Assembly (NCBI GenBank): GCA_026874595.1 | Contig: CM049307.1 | Coordinates: forward strand, 51,085,370-51,149,369 | Reading direction: 5' to 3' | Length of the DNA: 64,000 bases | DNA from: Sipunculus nudus | Taxonomy: Eukaryota; Annelida; Sipuncula; Golfingiida; Sipunculidae | The notes under the pieces: generated by a model | The model's input: the letters and a program-made list of their open reading frames with translations, nothing else | What the model was told of the DNA's origin: nothing | The model's database searches: none | Made by a program: the position numbers and the translations under genes | In this document: in pieces, positions 33,831-46,540 of the stretch | How positions within the stretch are numbered: position 1 is the stretch's first letter | How the letters are laid out: every line of letters starts with the position of its first letter

Positions 33831-34129
33831 CTGGAGATGCGTTCCACACGCATGAATCGAACAGGTATAGAGTCCTTATAATCACACAAAATGGGTGTCC
33901 TGTCTTCTCCTGAATGTACACTACACACGAAAGTTCCACTCGGTAACACGGCTGCTGATCACATAACAGAGATGCACGTTGACATTAGAATGCACGCTTT
34001 TAATCAAGACCGCTCATTATTGTGTATACACGGGCAATCACGCTGCTAAACATCTCTTGATTGACATAGTTCTCCACTGAAGTTTACGTGCTAGCCATAC
34101 AAGGAGAAATCTTGAATCATTAACAGATA

Positions 34130-34351
34130 AGCTCATAGCCTTCTCTGTAAGAACACTGAGAAAATGTCTGTTACAGCACAACAATCCTGGATGTACCCAA
34201 CACTATGTACCTGAATATGCCGCTATGCACGACTTCATCACCACACATGATTAGCGTATATATTGTCCTGGTCTGTTTCTGGATCACCACAAAGAAAAAA
34301 AAATGTGAGATATATGTGGCAGCCCGCAGACACTGACAGGAACTTCGTCAT
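34130..34351 (-). pseudogene. Broken paralogue of the block Z ORF
   Basis: It aligns with 12615-12899, including an ATG at 34351 and the stretch encoding TRTIYTLI. A deletion and an A-run leave the reading frame discontinuous. It is listed only as the counterpart of the low-confidence ORF. Confidence 0.25.
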
Positions 34352-34461
34352 TCAGCTGATCAGGGGTTACCGGACGCTCCTCTGGACCGATGACAGACGG
34401 TCAGACTACACCCTCTAGCAAGCTTACCCAGGAGTTGTAAAGTTTTCTCTAGCGTCCACAG

Positions 34462-34484
34462 CTTATATACACCTGCTTACGTCA
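34462..34484 (-). promoter_or_regulatory. CRE-like site plus TATA box (block Z, right copy)
   Basis: TGACGTAA (34484-34477) and TATATAAG (34469-34462) on the minus strand, with the same spacing as at 13.01-13.03 kb. The downstream ORF in this copy is broken. Confidence 0.4.
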
Positions 34485-34800
34485 CACATCCTGGCCGTCT
34501 TTTGGCCTCTCGTCTCACTCTATTATGCGGCCTGTCCTTAATTGCATGAACACTAAAATGGACACGCCTTCAGAGACCAAAGCAGAAAAAAATCAAGTAT
34601 GCCGGTGCGTTGTATTTGAAGTCTATAGAAAACAATGTTACTACAGGAACCATCAAGACTAAAACAGACATGAACCGATTCCCATGGAATTATAACTGTA
34701 CTGAAACCTACATCAAATAAGACACCTGGGTTCTCTAAACTGAGTTCTCACGCTAACTTCGATATATGATACTCCATATCACATTAATATAAAACAAATG

Positions 34801-35834
34801 GGTTGGGTGGGGGCATTTCGATGAAAATCCAGCTAATATGAAATGACCCTTCATTTAAAGTGGATAACCCCGATATTACAACCAGACGTGAGTATGAGGT
34901 ATTTTATCTTTACGATGGCAGACGTGATTTTTAGTAAAATATTTTCATTTAAATGTCCAGGGTGGCGAAGGGGGCCTCCCTGGCCGCTTTTACACACGTT
35001 AGGCCGACTTACAAGTGTCCAAACTGAAATAAAAATATATTTGCCTGCACTGGTATATTATTTATTGTTCAGCTGATCCACTATACCCACCGCCAGTTTT
35101 TATCTATCGGTATTTTTTTTAACAGTTGAACAAAAATGATTTGCCATCTAAGTAGGTACAATTGACTTGAATTTAACACGATACTTTAATTATTTCTGAA
35201 TAATTATTAGTTCTAAAATAAAATTGCGTATACTTTTTTACTTTGAGAATAATACAATTTTTCATAATTTATCCAAATATTTCATCTTTTATAAAAAAAA
35301 TTAAATAAAAAAATTCTGTGCACATATAGATCATGATATAAGCTTCTGCTGGTTGTATTAAATGGATATATCAAATAACAAAGAGGTGGACCTATAATAA
35401 ACAACATGTTTGTGGTCACTTTATGAATTCAATAATATGTTACTAACAAAATTAGGCCTTAAGGTTAGTAAGCTCGTTTTACGTTAATCACAAATCGGGT
35501 GAACACGAAATATTTCGTCACCACATTACATGTACATGGAAAACCGGGAATGTAATGGTATTTTCAACAATTATTAATTATTCCTTTCCGTGAACTGCGT
35601 AATAAGTCAGAGAGATCATTCGGTTTTCATTAGCAAGGTGATAATTTTCCTTCAGTGTGTTAAGAAATATTAATTCACAACATAATTGTGTTCTTTTACC
35701 AAAAAAATCTGTAACGAAGAAAACTGACCATATATTTTTGCATGTTTTGGAATGTTTTTATGAGGGGCGGCTAATTTTATGACCGCCCCTGGCGGCACAA
35801 ACGCTAGGTACGCCGCTGACTCACTATATTTCAT
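34801..35834. other. Intergenic stretch, no gene recognised
   Basis: AT-rich. A short hairpin (AGGGGCGG...CCGCCCCT) lies at about 35764-35790. A 77-aa ORF at 34843 is not recognisable. Confidence 0.35.
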
Positions 35835-36800
35835 TAAGAATTAAAGCAATACATCCTAATTCTAATTCAATGATACGCCACACAGGGTGAGTTCATTGAC
35901 ACACGCCGTTAATTTTGTAATAACATTAATTGGGGCTAAGCATTTCAGGAATGAAATGTGAAAGTATTATTATTAGTATACATCGCCTTCGTGTTACAAA
36001 TGTTTGCCACGACTTAACCGACATGTCGGTAACGGAGGCACATTGATTCATATCAATCTGCCTTTTAAAATGTACGGTAAAATCAATCTACCGGTACAGG
36101 CGCATTGAGTGATCTCAATCTCCTGAAATATGCACAATGTTACCAACCTGCACCATGACCTGCCGGTAAAGTTTAACTTACCTTCTGGCAAAGAGGCACA
36201 GTAAAACCAAGGCTGTTGTCATTTTTGTTTGTTTATCACAGATGTATTATTGTTTTACTATATATTCACATATGAGAGCGATGAATGTATGATGTTGATC
36301 CAATGAACTGTTAACCCAAATTGTCGCCTGAATGGTAACAGTTGAAAATCGTGGATTAAAATCAGGTTATAGAATTACTAACTATGTAAGCATTGATCGC
36401 ATCTTCGTGTCATATACGTCTTCCTCTCGGACTGATATAGCAAAGGCCGCATCACGTCTAATGCTGCTGAGCTTGCATAATGCCGTCTTAAAACAACACA
36501 CTCTCATCATATATGCCTGCCGGGCAGATATATGTGTCATAAGACAATATTCTGACTCTAATTTATAAAAAAAAAACCAACCATGTTTTCCACTGATAAA
36601 TGGAGAGAGATTGTCAATTAAAGTACGCACAATAATGCTTTTTACGTATTCCATGTTGTATCACACAGAGCCTGTGTTAGGACGCCGTCTTTTTTTCAGG
36701 GAAATAAAAACATTTTTTCTTCGCGCTTGCTGTTGTTATTCGTATATCCTCCATTTCATTTAGTGATGAAGTAAACTCACAAAAAAACGCCCGTCAACGT
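35835..36800. repeat. Segmental duplication, block Z part 2, right copy
   Basis: Collinear with 14,415-15,360. A 90-aa minus ORF (36382-36654) has stops in the left copy, so I do not call it a gene. Confidence 0.75.
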
Positions 36801-38035
36801 GGTACTTCTTAAATATTTCAGTATAAGCAGCAAAACGTATATCATTTTGAGACAATTGCCAACTCGAGCAACCGTAAGGTCTTTTAGATCATTAGGCACA
36901 TCATCCCAAGAAACAAGTTCCTGATCAGTCCGTGAGCGACGAACACGTGGATCTGGTCGACCACTACTGTCACCGTCAGCAAACTGTATGCTGTCTCTGA
37001 CACACGTCAGAGCATCTATGGATAGTCAAGTCATGAAAATCGTGACATGTGTATATTAGCTCAACTGAACTAACAGACAGAGTTAGTCACAATACAAGCC
37101 TGAACTGCTTGTTTTGTTTTTATATCTGAATTACTCAGATTGGCTCAGTCGTTAGGGTGAACAGTAACCACACTTCAAGCTTCAGTCGATATGTTCAACA
37201 AGTTGTGTTATCTTGCAATGTCTTGAACATACACATGACAGAATAAACACATCAATATTAATTCAATATCAATAAAGTGAAAAATGTCAAAATTTGTAAA
37301 TAAGATTGTTAGTGTGCATGTTTTAATTGGGTCCAAATCTGTCACGACTGATATAATGGCACATTTTTCCAAAAGGATAGAGGACAAAAGGTAAACAACA
37401 TTAATGTACACTGCATGTATCGATGACAATTGTTCATGAATGTGAATACTTCTGCAATGTATTTGAATATGAATACATATATTTTTGTACTTTTTACAAA
37501 TGTATTCGAATACGTATACGGATACTGGAAATACCTGTATTCGAATACAATAAATACGAATACTGGATACGAATACCTCATATCTGGTCGGGTCTTATCC
37601 CCGGCGGTGGTCCAGGTATATATATATATATATATATATATATTTCACATATAAGGATAAAATCTAGAGGCATGTTTTTTCCCCGTAAAATGTTACTGGT
37701 ACATGGGGGAAGACCGCCCTCCCAACCTGAGAGAATTGAAAAAAATGCAATGTAAACGAGGTTATTTTGAGGCATCCATTACCAAAAATATGGGGATTTT
37801 CTGTCCTTACCTACTAATCTCTTATATGTTTTTGCACAGAGTTGTCAAACTTTGGGAGTCGGGGTTCACGTGTGGCCGGTTTTTTTTTATATTTCTTCAA
37901 CATAAGGACATCAACTGGAACCACTCAGTCTCTTGTTACATGGTAAATAAATTGCAAATAATCATCGTTTAAATATAACCCTCTTGATAAAAAAAATAAT
38001 TGTTATGTTCAAGTTGCATGTTAAATCTTACAATT
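36801..38035. other. Intergenic stretch with GAATAC repeats and (TA)n
   Basis: Degenerate GAATAC/GTATTC words cluster at 37,440-37,580 and (TA)n lies at about 37,617-37,644. No gene recognised. Confidence 0.4.
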
Positions 38036-38255
38036 TACCAGCTCGGTTGTCTAGGCAGCGCACCGGACTCAACACATCACATATAGCGAGTTCCGAGTAT
38101 CAGCCAGGCTGAGCGCTCTGCAGGAGGAGGTCGTTCCTCGCTCAGAGACGAGTGTGATTTTAGTCAGGGGGCTCAGGGGGAACCTGTGTGCAATCGTATG
38201 TCCCCTGATTTTGACTTCAGATCCACGTATGACACCTTTGAGGAGTAAAAAAAAA
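38036..38255 (+). mobile_element. tRNA-derived SINE-like element
   Basis: The head CAGCTCGGTTGTCTAGGCAG and a later GAGTTCCGAGTATC resemble the A and B boxes of a tRNA promoter at suitable spacing. The element ends in an A tract (38247-38255). No tRNA cloverleaf is complete, so I call it a SINE rather than a tRNA gene. Confidence 0.5.
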
Positions 38256-38289
38256 CTTGGGTAGACATCCTGGATCGCGGGCAGAAAGG

Positions 38290-39130
38290 GTGAAATTCAA
38301 GATGGCGTCCAAGATGGCCGCCGAACCATTGAATCATACATATAATTCGAAAAGTAATTGGGATAGGGGATTGATTTTGGTTTCTATGCCTATGTTATCA
38401 GGGTCAAGGAATCTATTGAAACCATTTCCAAGACAGTAGCGTATTTGGTTACGGTGATATTCAATATGGCTGTCAATATGGCCGCCGTACCATAATATTA
38501 TACATAACTCAAATAGTAATTGAGGTGGGGGAATGATTTTGCTGCCTTTGCCTATGTTTTCAGGGTCAAGAAATAAATTTAAAACATTTCCAAGACAGTA
38601 CCATATTTGGTACGGTGATAATCAATATGGCTGCCAATATAACCGCTGTACCATTGAATTGGATATGACAAGCAAAGGAATCAAGGTAGGGGGTTGATTT
38701 TGGTGTTATCGTCTATGTTTTTCAGGGCCCAGGAGACTATTTAAATTATCTTCAAGACTATACTGTTTTTATTTCTAGGGATACTTAATGTGGCTGTCAA
38801 TTTGGCCATTGTACATTTGAACATGTATGACACACCATGGAATAAAGGTAGGGGTTTGATTTTGGTATCTTTGCCCCTGTTGTCAGGGTCAAAGAATCTA
38901 CTGACACCAACTCCAAGACAATACGGTATTTGGTTATGGTGATATTCAATATGGCTGCAAATATGGCTTCTTAACAGTAGAGTCATGTCTGACAAGCCAA
39001 GGAATTAAGGTGGGGGATTCATTTTGGTATCTTTGCCTATGTTTTCAAAGTCTGGGATTCTTAAAATTATTTTCAAGAAAATTTTTTTTTTGGTTTTAGT
39101 GTTAACATTAGCTGCCAATATAAGTTTCCT
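38290..39130 (+). repeat. Tandem array, about 162-bp unit, five copies
   Basis: The phrase TTGATTTTGGT(T/A)TCT...GCCTATG recurs at about 38,370, 38,531, 38,694, 38,855 and 39,017. Between copies lie AATATGGCTGCCAATATGG-like and CCAAGACAGTACCGTATTTGG-like words. Confidence 0.8.
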
Positions 39131-40442
39131 TGATAACTGCTAAAATTCATGTACATCTAACATATTGTGCGCTCAAATCATGTTCTTTCACAAGTCTTGG
39201 AGAACATGGGTCCCATTGGCTTTATTTTTTTATGTCCAAGGATGTATTACAATGACCTCCCTTTACTTTAGCTAAGAGGCTAAACATTTAAGACTGATGC
39301 CCTGTCTGACTTTCTGGGTGCTCAAAATTAGATTTGCTGCTTGTAGCTCACAAAATACAGATCACCATGACCCAGTTTCAATTGCTGATGGCGATTTAGG
39401 GTGGACCTAAATTTTTATGTGAGAAGATTCTAGGTCAAACTCTAATGATTTGTACGAATCTGACTTTCAGTGTTAAATTCGTGTGTTTTCTTTAGCTCAC
39501 AGGATTAAGATTACATTGATCTAGTTTAGGGATTCGACAAAACTGTCCAAAGACCTCTCTCGATGTTATATTAGAATGCTCTAAGAACCTTATTTCAGGT
39601 TCCAAAGGAGATTTGCCCAGAACTTCCCTGGATGTTAGGTTAAAATATTCTAGGGTTTATGGACACCATTTGAACCCAGTCATCCTGTCTGGGTGTTCAA
39701 CATCATCTTTTAGCCCTGTAGCTTGCAGAATATATGTCACGATGAATTAACTTTAGATTTCCTTGAAGATATTTCCAGAAGCTCCAATGTCGCGTTAGAG
39801 GGTTCTGGGCCTATTAAATACTACAAGTGTCAATCTGAAATTCAGGGTGCACAAATCATTTTTTTTTTGTTCCTATAGCCGGTAGAATATAAATCACAGT
39901 GACCTAATTTCTTGTTTTTAAGGATATTTGCCTAGGCAAATGACGTACAGTCTGCTGAGCTAAAAGACCAACAACCATGAGAAAGTGACAGAACTTGAGA
40001 CAAATCCAGAGCAAAAGATGTCCCTCCAGTGGAACAATCGCATATGCCAACAGGCTATGTTGTTGGTGTCATGACATAAATAATAAAAATCAGTGTTACC
40101 ACCTTTAGGGAATTTTTTTAATAGTTCCTGGGCTTGGTGCTGAGATATGTGTCAAATTGCACAACGTATAGGTTTCATTTTTTACTCTTATATTAAGGTA
40201 ATTGTGAAAGATTAAGGCGCACATTGAAAACTCCTGTTCTTGTTAGCACTATTTCTCTGGACACCAACCAACTAAAGGGTCTGGACAGTTTCTCTTAATC
40301 ATCAAATAATAAAATTAAACTTGAAGCTTTCCTCAGAAAGTGTCCAGTGAAATATTTTTTCACTCAGAAAGACCTGAGTGTACACTAGAAAAGTGCAGGT
40401 TGGTTAATATTTCCTCTAAGACACAGTCGGTCAGAAAATGGA
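39131..40442. repeat. Diverged modules related to the intron 1 array, then unassigned sequence
   Basis: GATTCTAGGTCAAACTC-like and GCACAAATCAT-like words with about 160-bp spacing run to about 39,960. Beyond that nothing is recognised up to the DHEEADT pseudogene. Confidence 0.4.
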
Positions 40443-40795
40443 TCGCTCACACATCATCCTGAATTAGTCTCTGATCATGAAGAGGCGGATGTCCCAATTT
40501 CTCTTGTCCTCTTTCGGGTAAGAAATGAGCTGAAACAGATCGTTATTATCGCTGGTAAAACAGATGTGATTGTACTTGTATTGCGCTTTTCAAATCTGTT
40601 TAGGTCAAGTGGACTTAATGCACTGTGGCTCAGAGGGAGAACTGGAGACAAAAACGAGGTATATTCCAATTTCTGATCCGACAGAAGAGTCGGCCAGCTT
40701 ATTCATGTCTTGACTGGAAATGACGTGACTAGCAAATTTGGACCACCGTACCAAAGCAACAACAATAAAGCAATTGTCTCTAATATTCTTTCTTA
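40443..40795 (+). pseudogene. Decayed DHEEADT/LTGCDT-type mobile-element protein fragment
   Basis: One plus-strand frame reads PELVSDHEEADVPIS, then KTDVIVLVL (from 40557), an in-frame TGA at 40674-40676, then LIHVLTGNDVTSKFG and a stop at 40793-40795. The order DHEEADT...DTDVLVL...LTGCDTTSKFG is a signature of repetitive uncharacterised proteins common in molluscan and cnidarian genomes, from memory linked to transposons and a PIN/FEN-like nuclease fold. The changed residues (LTGN for LTGC) and the stop show decay. The family name and fold are inference. Confidence 0.55.
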
Positions 40796-43700
40796 GAGAT
40801 TTCAGACGGATGAATGGAAATATACAAGACTGTGCAATGCAGAAAAATACCTTGTTCAGGTACTAACCCGTGATTCTTCGAGCTATGGGGCTCCGAAGTA
40901 CCCCCCCCCCCCCCCAGAATAATGGAAAATTTGATACAAAAGCTCAAGTATCTGAACAACTAACGCATTGATCATCATGATTCATTGCATAGATATTGAT
41001 CAAGGAGTGTTTCATCAGTTTGCAGACTTGTGGTGCCATCTGTATCTTTTCGATTTTTTACGATTTTTTTCTTTATTTTTGGGAACCTTTAACGATGCGG
41101 TCATCTGTTAACAAGGCACAAATTGTAACCGCTGGACCTGGAATCATCTGACCTGACTTTCAGGGAGGTCCATGAAGAATCTCCTTGGAAACCTGGAATA
41201 AGGTCTCTGTTACCAATATTCTTTGAGCTATGGGGCTCCGAAGTACCCCCGCCCCCCCGAATAATGGAAAATTTGATACAAAAGCTAAATGTCTGACCAT
41301 CTAACGCATTGATCACCATGAATGTTTGCATGGATATTGATCATGGAGTGTTACATCAGTTTCTGCAGACTGGTGGCACCACCTGTATTTCTTCGATTTT
41401 TTACAGTTTTTTTCTCTATTTTTGAGAACTTTAAATATGAAGTCATCTGTCAACAGGGCACAAATTTTAACGACTGGATCTAGAATCTGTTTTCTTGATA
41501 TACTTGGAGGGCCATGAAAGGTCTCATTGGAAACCTAAAATAAGGTCTCTGTTACCCATAACCCCTGAGCTATTGGGCTTCAAAGTACCCCCAAAAATAA
41601 TGAAAAATTTGATACGAATGCTCAAGTATCTGAAAAACTAATACATTGATCACCATTATTTTTGCATGGATATTGGTCATGGAATGTTTCATCAGTTTCT
41701 GCATACTGGTGGCGCCAACTGTACATTTTCCATTGATTCAAATTATTTTCTCTGTTTTTGAGACCTTTTAAGATGTGGTCATTTGTTAACAGGGCACAAA
41801 TCGTAATGTCAGCACCTGGAATCTTGTATTATGACATGCAGGGACACCCTTGAAAAGTCTCCTTGGGAAAACTAAAATTAGGTCTCTTTTACCAAAAATC
41901 CCTAAGCTATGGGGCTTCAAGTACCCCCTAGAATAATGGAAAATTTGATACAAACGCTCAAGTATCTGAACAACTAATGCATTGATCACAATGATTCTTT
42001 GCAAGCATAAAGATCAAGGAGTGTTTCATCAGTTCCTGCACACTGGTGGTGCCAATTCATCTTTTTTTAAATTGAACTCATTTTTTTCTCTTTTTGAGAC
42101 TTTCTATGATGCGGTCATCCATTAACGGTACAAAAATCATAACCATTGCTCCTGGAAGCGTCTTACTTGACATCCATGGAGCTCCATGAAAAGCCTTTTT
42201 GGAAACCTGAAATTAGGTCTCTGTTACCCATTTTTTCCAAGCTATAGGGCTTAAAAGTGCCCCAAGAATAATGAAAAATTTGATACCAAAGCAGGGTACA
42301 AATCTTTACCATTGGACCTAGAATCTTCCATTTTGACATCCAGGGAGGTCCGTGAAAAGTCTTCTTGGAAACCTTAGATTAGGTCTCCGTTACCCATATT
42401 CTCCAAGCTATTGGGCTTATTAACCCCCCCCCCCCCCCCCAGAATAATTGAAAATAAAATAGAAAAGCAGGGCACAAATCATAACCATTGGACCTAGAAT
42501 CTTCCTGCTTGACATCCTGTGAGTTCCTCAAAAGTTCTCCTCAGAAACTAGAAATTAGGACACTGTGACCTATATTGTCTGGGGTACAGGTTTTAGCAAC
42601 CCAGAAATAATGCAAAATAAACATAAATTGCCAGATTCCTCAGGACACCTGAATGGATTGTCATTAAATTTGGTGTGCTTATTGGTCTTGATGCACTTCA
42701 GCTAATATGCATGAACTATGATGGCACATACATAATCTTAATTAGTTGCCTGTGGAAGGACATATTGTCAACATGCCATTCGGCTGAGCGTCATGACCCA
42801 TGGGTCACTTGTTGCTCAGCGTCCATCTGTTCGTTCGAATTTGGTTATAATCGCTCATATCTTGGCTGTGGTTTGACTTATTCACCTCAAATTTTGCATG
42901 CGTATACATCCTGGATAGCTTTCTTAATTTTATGACAGTAGGCGCCACCTTTATTCACGTTCAGGCTGCAGATATCCATGCTAATATCTCTGTAGTGGTT
43001 TGAAGCGTCTTCCTGAAGTTTTGCATGGGTTTGGATAGTCACATAGCTCTTTATCATACACAAAACTGGTGGCGCCACCTGTAACCATTATTTCACATCG
43101 TCAATATGTATGTCTGCTGTGAAATAAAATAATTCATATCTCGGCAGTTTTTTTTAACTTTTCCACCTGAAATTTTCCATGTGTATACATCTTGGATAGT
43201 TTCTCGTTTAAATAACAGGTGGCATTACCTACAAAAATGTTTACGTGGCAGACATCCATGCTAATGTAACACATCTAACTCTATTTTCCCTTGCCACTCA
43301 ATCCATGCCTCACTTCAACCGTCCTACTCTAATTTAGGCGGATACATTTAGTCACTTGTCGACTACCCATATTCTAGTTTCCTGTAGAGATCAGAATTCA
43401 TGCTAAGCAGTCTCTTGTATGTGGCCGAGTCTCCTTTATGCAGTGCCTACAGGAGCTGTCTATCCTAACCATGCTCAAGTCTCTGCTGCTCCAGCAATAA
43501 GCTGTGAACCAATAGAGTCTTCAAGTACTGTTCTTTACTTTACTCTGGTGCTTTTCCACACTCTTACATTAAACACGGGCTTACAGCAACAAGCAGCAGT
43601 TCCATATCAAAAGCTTCACCTCCATACATGGTCAGGACAGGTTTAAGAGATTGCTGGTCCATCTTCTGTCACGGACCTCTGGGAAACTGATGCTGGCAAT

Positions 43701-44653
43701 GCAATTCAATACATGTAAGACATTTATATGGTCCTAAGTATCGTTCGGAGCGCCCATTGCACTATAATCGCGCGACATATGTATCTATCTCGCATGAGTG
43801 TCGCACCACGTTAATTTACCGCGAAATATGCATTTGTAACGTTTGCATTTTAGTAGTATGTTATTCGTGTAGGTCTATATGGACTGGCAATGCTAAATCC
43901 AACATTCGTATAAAACACTGTAAATACTTCTCTCAAATTTTTCAAGATTGGTTCATAGCCCAATTGTCGCGTTACATGCAGATAAAAAAAAGACTTCTCC
44001 GAATGTTGGACTTTGCCATTTTTTGCCTCATTAGTATCCTCCTCGAATCGTTCCCGCGTCTCGTGAAAATCCTTATTTAGTTATTTGAAATTCTTAAGCA
44101 AGGCATAAAGATTTATGGTTAAATTACATAATGAAAGAAATTATTTCGAACAAACGATTGACTCTCAAGAGTAAATTTTCAACTTTCAATGTTTTCGATA
44201 AAAGGCTGATTGTTTGACGTAATCTTAATTAAACTTTTAGATAATACGCTTAATGCGTTCTTCGTGTTGAGCTATATCAAAGAATAAACTAAATATGAAT
44301 ATTGTCGAGGCTAAAAATAAGTGGTATGTTTCTCAGTTTTTTTTTAATTCATGAATCAGTGCGTACGGGCGTTTCTTTTACAATTGTATCATAGGGTTGC
44401 GGGAAAAATTTCAAATAAGAGGACAATATGATAAAACAGAATTGTTTTGACAAAAGGTTAAAGCAAAATTCAGAAGACGAAACTTTATTGATTATTTATT
44501 TTTTTTTCTAAAAAAAAATTTCCGGCTGGTCGACAAAATTAGTCAATTTCATGTCAAAATCAACATCCAATTTGTAAGGAGTTAGGAGGGTTGAAATGTA
44601 TGCGCGGTGCCTGAGAAATCAATATTTTTCTGCTTTTTTATGCATTGTTTTAC

Positions 44654-45115
44654 CTCATTTTGATTGATTAGATAACGTTGTGAATAAACACGAGATGACA
44701 CATAATTGAAGTTGAGCCTCCTTGATAGCTTTCTCACTATTGTCAGGACACCTCGGCTGCCGCACTTTGGAACTCGGTTATAAAACACCCTGGTGGCCGG
44801 TTCTTGCAATTGACATTGTATGTTCTCCCCGGGTGGCGGCTCCGTGCTATTTTTAGTAGGTGACGTCCCAACTTTAACTGTCCTCGATCCTTTAAGTCTT
44901 ATTGGAGGAAGAGTAATCCGAGACTTGACGGAATGCATTACACTAGTTATCTCTTGTGGCACCCGATCTAGATTACGTGTGGATAAATTAACCATAACCA
45001 GCAAAATTAAGGGCACATATATGAAACATTTTCCGTATGATGAAGTTTAACGTCGGCATTGCTTGAGTAATGTACGACCGCCCAGAATCTCCTGGCTGCA
45101 ACTGATTAATGTGTT
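44654..45115 (-). pseudogene. ST-2: truncated, frameshifted first exon of a sulfotransferase copy
   Basis: A close paralogue of ST-1 exon 1, with the acceptor at 45116-45117, donor GAG|GTAAAA and the YNRVPKCGSRG loop intact. One extra A in the run at about 45,024-45,027 shifts the frame after MPTLNFIIRKMF, so translation from the ancestral ATG (45059) stops within the anchor. A later in-frame ATG at 45016 would start inside the membrane segment. No exon 2-6 homologue is present between here and 36.8 kb, because the duplication begins within intron 1. It is probably a dead copy. Confidence 0.85.
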
Positions 45116-45679
45116 CTGAAAATCAAGAAGACAAAGAGCACAACAAGTAAATGAAATATTTGTTAATTTTTAGTAGTATGATAACTTTTGTGAATTCTTG
45201 GAGAGAGTGAGACAAAAGGTGGCAAGTGGGAGAGATGCATCTGTTCTCCTGTAATTATTGTCTCTTGTATCTACTTTCTCCTGTACCTATTGTCTGCTCT
45301 CTGCTGTACCTATATTTCCCTTACTAGTGTTCTCCTGCACCTATGTTCTCTGGTACTTACATTTTCATGTACCTATGTTATCCGGCAGTTTATGTTCTCC
45401 CCTTCCCATATACCTATATGCCCCGGTACCTACGTGCCCCGGTAGCAATGTTTTCCGGTACCTAGATGAACTCCAAAACCTAAATGCTCCGGTGCCTTTA
45501 TGTTCTCTTGTATCAATGTTCCCTAAAACCTGTAACGTGTTCGCGTGCAGGGTACCAGTCTAATCATAGAGGGAGGGGGCCAGTCTACATATAACGTCCT
45601 GATGACGTTTTTCACTGGTGAGAGCCAGCCAGAGAGAGGGACACTGTTTGTTTTGGCTCGACACCGTCCCCCTTGAGAA

Positions 45680-46085
45680 AGAATTAAATGTAACACATGG
45701 ACCCTTGAACTGTCTCATTTTATCGTTCATGTAATGATAATTCGTGCTACCTCTAAGCGAAGGTACTATACGGATGTTATTTAAAGCTCTGAATGAAGAT
45801 AAATAGCTTTAGAACTATTGATGTTTTTGTTAGCTTCAAAAGCTCAATACCGTCACTTATTTTATCAGCACCGTCACCTTGAATTGTTTCCTCCATGTTT
45901 CTTATTTTTTGTAATCTTAGCTCTCAAAAGGTAACAAGGCATTTCGATTTAAATTGCAAGGATATTTTTTACCACAAGTACACCCCTCATATGCCGAAAA
46001 AAGGAAAAAAATATTTCCTAAAAAATTAATTAAAAAGAAACAAATGTTGGTCTTTTTTAAATACTTTTCCACTTTTGATTGATTA
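45680..46085. repeat. Block X, copy C (truncated by the minisatellite)
   Basis: It matches 29,920-30,325 closely, then switches abruptly to the 16-bp minisatellite. Confidence 0.75.
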
Positions 46086-46087
46086 TT

Positions 46088-46540
46088 TTTCCTGTATTTA
46101 TGTTCCCCGGTATCTATGTTCCCGAGTACCTATGTTGTCCTGTACCTATCTTCCTCGGTACCTATGTTCCCCAGTACCTATGTTGTCCTGTACCTATGTT
46201 CCCCAGTACCTATGTTGTCCTGTACCTATGTTCCCGAGTACCTATGTTGTCCTGTACCTATCTTCCTCGGTACCTATGTTCCCCAGTACCTATGTTGTCC
46301 TGTACCTATGTTTCCCAGTACCTATGTCGATGTACCTATGTTCCTCGGTACCTATGTTCCCCAGTTCCTATGCTGTCCTGTACCTATATTCCTCGGTACC
46401 TGTCTTCTCCTGTACCAATGTTCCCTTGTACCTATGTACTCGGATACCTATGTTCCCCGGTACATATTTTCTCCTGTACCTATGGTCGCCGGTACCTGTG
46501 TTCTCGGTAACTATGTTCTCCTGTACATTTGTTCCTCGGT
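46088..46540 (+). repeat. Minisatellite, 16-bp unit GTACCTATGTT(CCCCA/GTCCT)
   Basis: About 28 units, often alternating GTACCTATGTTCCCCA and GTACCTATGTTGTCCT (32-bp higher-order unit). Because 16 is not a multiple of three and no frame makes a stop, all three plus frames are open (143-179 codons), giving the same 16-residue peptide cycle. Not a gene. Confidence 0.9.

Larger units (their letters stand above)
31540..34800. repeat. Segmental duplication, block Z part 1, right copy
   Basis: Collinear with 11,160-13,345 but carrying a MITE-like insertion (31,877-32,473) and a second insertion of about 0.7 kb (about 33,146-33,830). Confidence 0.75.
40873..46085. repeat. Segmental duplication, copy 2 (5' part of ST-2 and upstream)
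   Basis: Counterpart of 25,192-30,325. It contains the 335-bp array (40.9-42.6 kb), ST-2 exon 1, the degenerate minisatellite (45,250-45,560) and block X. The left break lies within the intron 1 array, which explains the lack of exons 2-6. A perfect GGTGGCGCCACC is at 43068-43079. Confidence 0.85.

Noticed and set aside
36382-36654. 90-aa minus ORF in the right block Z
   Set aside because: The left copy has stops in the aligned frame, and no motif is recognised.
38036-38130. Possible functional tRNA gene
   Set aside because: A and B box-like words are present but the stems do not form a complete cloverleaf; a SINE head is more likely.
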